The position numbers and the translations under genes were made by a program. Shown piece after piece: positions 6,465 through 7,402 of a stretch of DNA of 7,402 bases. Source of the stretch: Methanothrix sp. (GTDB lineage Archaea > Halobacteriota > Methanosarcinia > Methanotrichales > Methanotrichaceae); contig JAABPZ010000067.1 of assembly GCA_011391755.1 (NCBI GenBank), forward strand, positions 1 through 7,402. Reading direction: 5' to 3'. Position 1 is the stretch's first letter. The number at the start of each line of letters is the position of its first letter. The notes under the pieces were generated by a model that was not told the DNA's origin, searched no databases, and saw only the letters and a program-made list of their open reading frames with translations.

Positions 6465-6716
6465 TTAGCTGCCAGGACCCCGGATGATCCCCGTCTTGCC
6501 CTGGTTCTTCTTATTCAGGCGCTCCATCAGTCCCGATACCCTTTCTTTGGCCTGCTCAGTCCCCACAACGTCCCGCTCGAAGGACATGTTCAGGACATCG
6601 CCCTCCTTGCACCCGTCCGGGAGCTGAGAGAGGGGAATGTTGAGCTTGAACTCGCCCTTATCTCCCAGCAAAAGGACCGCTATTTCGCCTTCGATTCGAT
6701 CAATGGTAGCTTTCAT
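6465..6716 (-). CDS. DUF3006 domain protein
   Basis: The 83-residue product matches the DUF3006 pattern as I recall it: an N-terminal beta-rich part opening with MKATIDRIEGEIAVLLLGD, then LNIPLSQLPDGCKEGDVLNM, and a C-terminal helix with RVSGLMERLNKK. The function is unknown; in many genomes it sits next to a ComEC/Rec2-like MBL-fold hydrolase, as here. The ATG at 6716 has a strong ribosome binding site GAGGTG (6723-6728 on the plus strand) spaced 6 nt away. That site overlaps the TGA stop of the MBL gene, so translation of the two is probably coupled. The last dozen residues (NQGKTGIIRGPGS) are a loose basic tail. Confidence 0.8.
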   Translation of the reverse strand: MKATIDRIEGEIAVLLLGDKGEFKLNIPLSQLPDGCKEGDVLNMSFERDVVGTEQAKERVSGLMERLNKKNQGKTGIIRGPGS

Positions 6717-6722
6717 TTACAG

Positions 6723-6728
6723 CACCTC
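6723..6728 (-). promoter_or_regulatory. Ribosome binding site of the DUF3006 gene, overlapping the MBL stop codon
   Basis: GAGGTG on the minus strand shares bases with the TGA (6727-6729) that ends the MBL-fold gene and lies 6 nt before the ATG at 6716. This fixes the DUF3006 start and suggests coupled translation. Confidence 0.6.
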
Positions 6729-7401
6729 ATGGTGGGTTGCATCTCCCGCATGGCACATACCCTCTCGCCCGGGCATCTGCGGAGCTGGAGAATGTAACCA
6801 GGTTTGCGGGTTTTATCTTTTCTGCAGAGCTACAGCTCGTGTAGTGGTACTTGTCTGATTTTGATGAGCCCACAAAAGGCCCCTGGGATGACGAGGCGGC
6901 AGTAGTGGAGGCTGCAGCCGCCGTGTCTGTCCATGCGACGGCAGACGCCGTGCTCTTTGGCGCGGTGCCGGTCGTGGTCCAGGATTGCTTCCCGGTGGAG
7001 ACGGAATAGCTCTTCCCGTCAGTGGTTATTACGATGTTCCCGTCGAGGTCCGTCTTGTAGACCTTCGTGCCGGTATTCTGGAGAGCGCTCAGGGTCTTGC
7101 TGGTCGGGTGGCCATAGGAATTTGTCGCACCCACTTCAATGATGCTGCTGGTTGGCATAACCCTGCTCAAGAAAGCCGGGCTGGAAGCGGAGGAGCTGCC
7201 ATGGTGCCCGACCTTGAGAATATCGCTCTTCAGGTCATACCCGGCTGCCATGATGCTGTCCTCGGCCTGGAAGCCGGCGTCTCCCGCGAGCAGGAAGGAG
7301 ACCTTGTTGTAGGTGACTTTGAGGACGATCGAATTTTCGTTGAGGTTGTCAAAAGGGGTCGAAGTTGGAGAGAGGACCTCGATCTTGAGGCTGGGGTCGA
7401 G
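6727..7401 (-). CDS. ComEC/Rec2-like MBL-fold hydrolase with Ada-like zinc tail, C-terminal part
   Basis: The frame is open to the right edge, so 224 C-terminal residues are seen; the ATG at 7251 is internal. Counted from the edge, residues 21-100 are the second half of a metallo-beta-lactamase fold of the ComEC/Rec2 type: NENSIVLKV, FLLAGDAGF (metal ligand Asp41), ILKVGHHGSS (His66-His67) and NSYGHP (His98). The HxHxDH motif should lie outside the window. A Ser/Thr/Ala-rich linker (about 140-173) follows, typical of exported proteins. The end (about 175-224) resembles the Ada-type zinc-binding domain: His186-x3-Cys190 and Cys218-x2-Cys221, finishing YVPCGRCNPP. It is probably a secreted or surface hydrolase; a nuclease or phosphodiesterase role is inferred from the family only. 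No ComEC membrane channel is visible in this part. DUF3006 follows 10 nt after its stop. Confidence 0.85.
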   Translation of the reverse strand, partial: LDPSLKIEVLSPTSTPFDNLNENSIVLKVTYNKVSFLLAGDAGFQAEDSIMAAGYDLKSDILKVGHHGSSSASSPAFLSRVMPTSSIIEVGATNSYGHPTSKTLSALQNTGTKVYKTDLDGNIVITTDGKSYSVSTGKQSWTTTGTAPKSTASAVAWTDTAAAASTTAASSSQGPFVGSSKSDKYHYTSCSSAEKIKPANLVTFSSSADARARGYVPCGRCNPP

Positions 7402-7402
7402 A

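Noticed and set aside
1..7402. CRISPR array, tRNA or rRNA
   Set aside because: No regularly spaced repeats, cloverleaf-like segments or conserved rRNA blocks were seen on reading both strands.

Overview
The window carries the 3' part of a BREX phage-defence locus, cut at its upstream edge by an insertion sequence and followed by a gene-poor stretch and two small gene pairs. The host is most likely a methanogenic euryarchaeon, something like Methanothrix or a relative. That is an inference from the gene styles (IS1634-type transposase, BREX pair, MBL hydrolase with an Ada-like tail next to DUF3006, TATA-like AT-rich promoter stretch). No rRNA or tRNA is present to settle it, and a bacterial origin is not excluded.

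Region 1 (1-~660): the right-hand part of an IS1634/IS4-superfamily element, its transposase running in from beyond the left edge. Region 2 (~652-4821): pglZ and brxL on the plus strand, 36 bp apart. The pglZ reading frame stays open for 45 codons upstream of its first ATG with no usable start codon, back to a stop 14 nt past the transposase. This suggests the IS removed or separated the true 5' end of pglZ. BrxL is complete and keeps both its Walker motifs and a Lon-type Ser-Lys dyad. Any further BREX genes (brxC, pglX and so on) would lie beyond the IS, outside this window.

Region 3 (4822-5650): a minus-strand winged-helix-like gene that looks as if it once ran on to a ~152-residue protein and was broken by two compensating frameshifts. 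After it comes an AT-rich, probably divergent, promoter region with a tiny possible ORF and two abutting palindromes. Region 4 (5651-6441): a plus-strand pair with ATGA overlap, made of a Cys-rich protein with a duplicated four-Cys module and a previously uncalled 59-residue protein. Neither has a function I recognise.

Region 5 (6465-7402, minus strand): a tightly coupled pair, the C-terminal part of a ComEC/Rec2-like MBL-fold hydrolase with a Ser/Thr/Ala-rich linker and Ada-like zinc tail, then a DUF3006 protein. GC content visibly rises from the BREX genes to this end, so the BREX segment plus IS reads as an accessory insertion. The most unusual items are the IS-truncated pglZ beside an intact brxL, the broken winged-helix gene, and the unassigned Cys-module/59-residue gene pair next to the defence locus.
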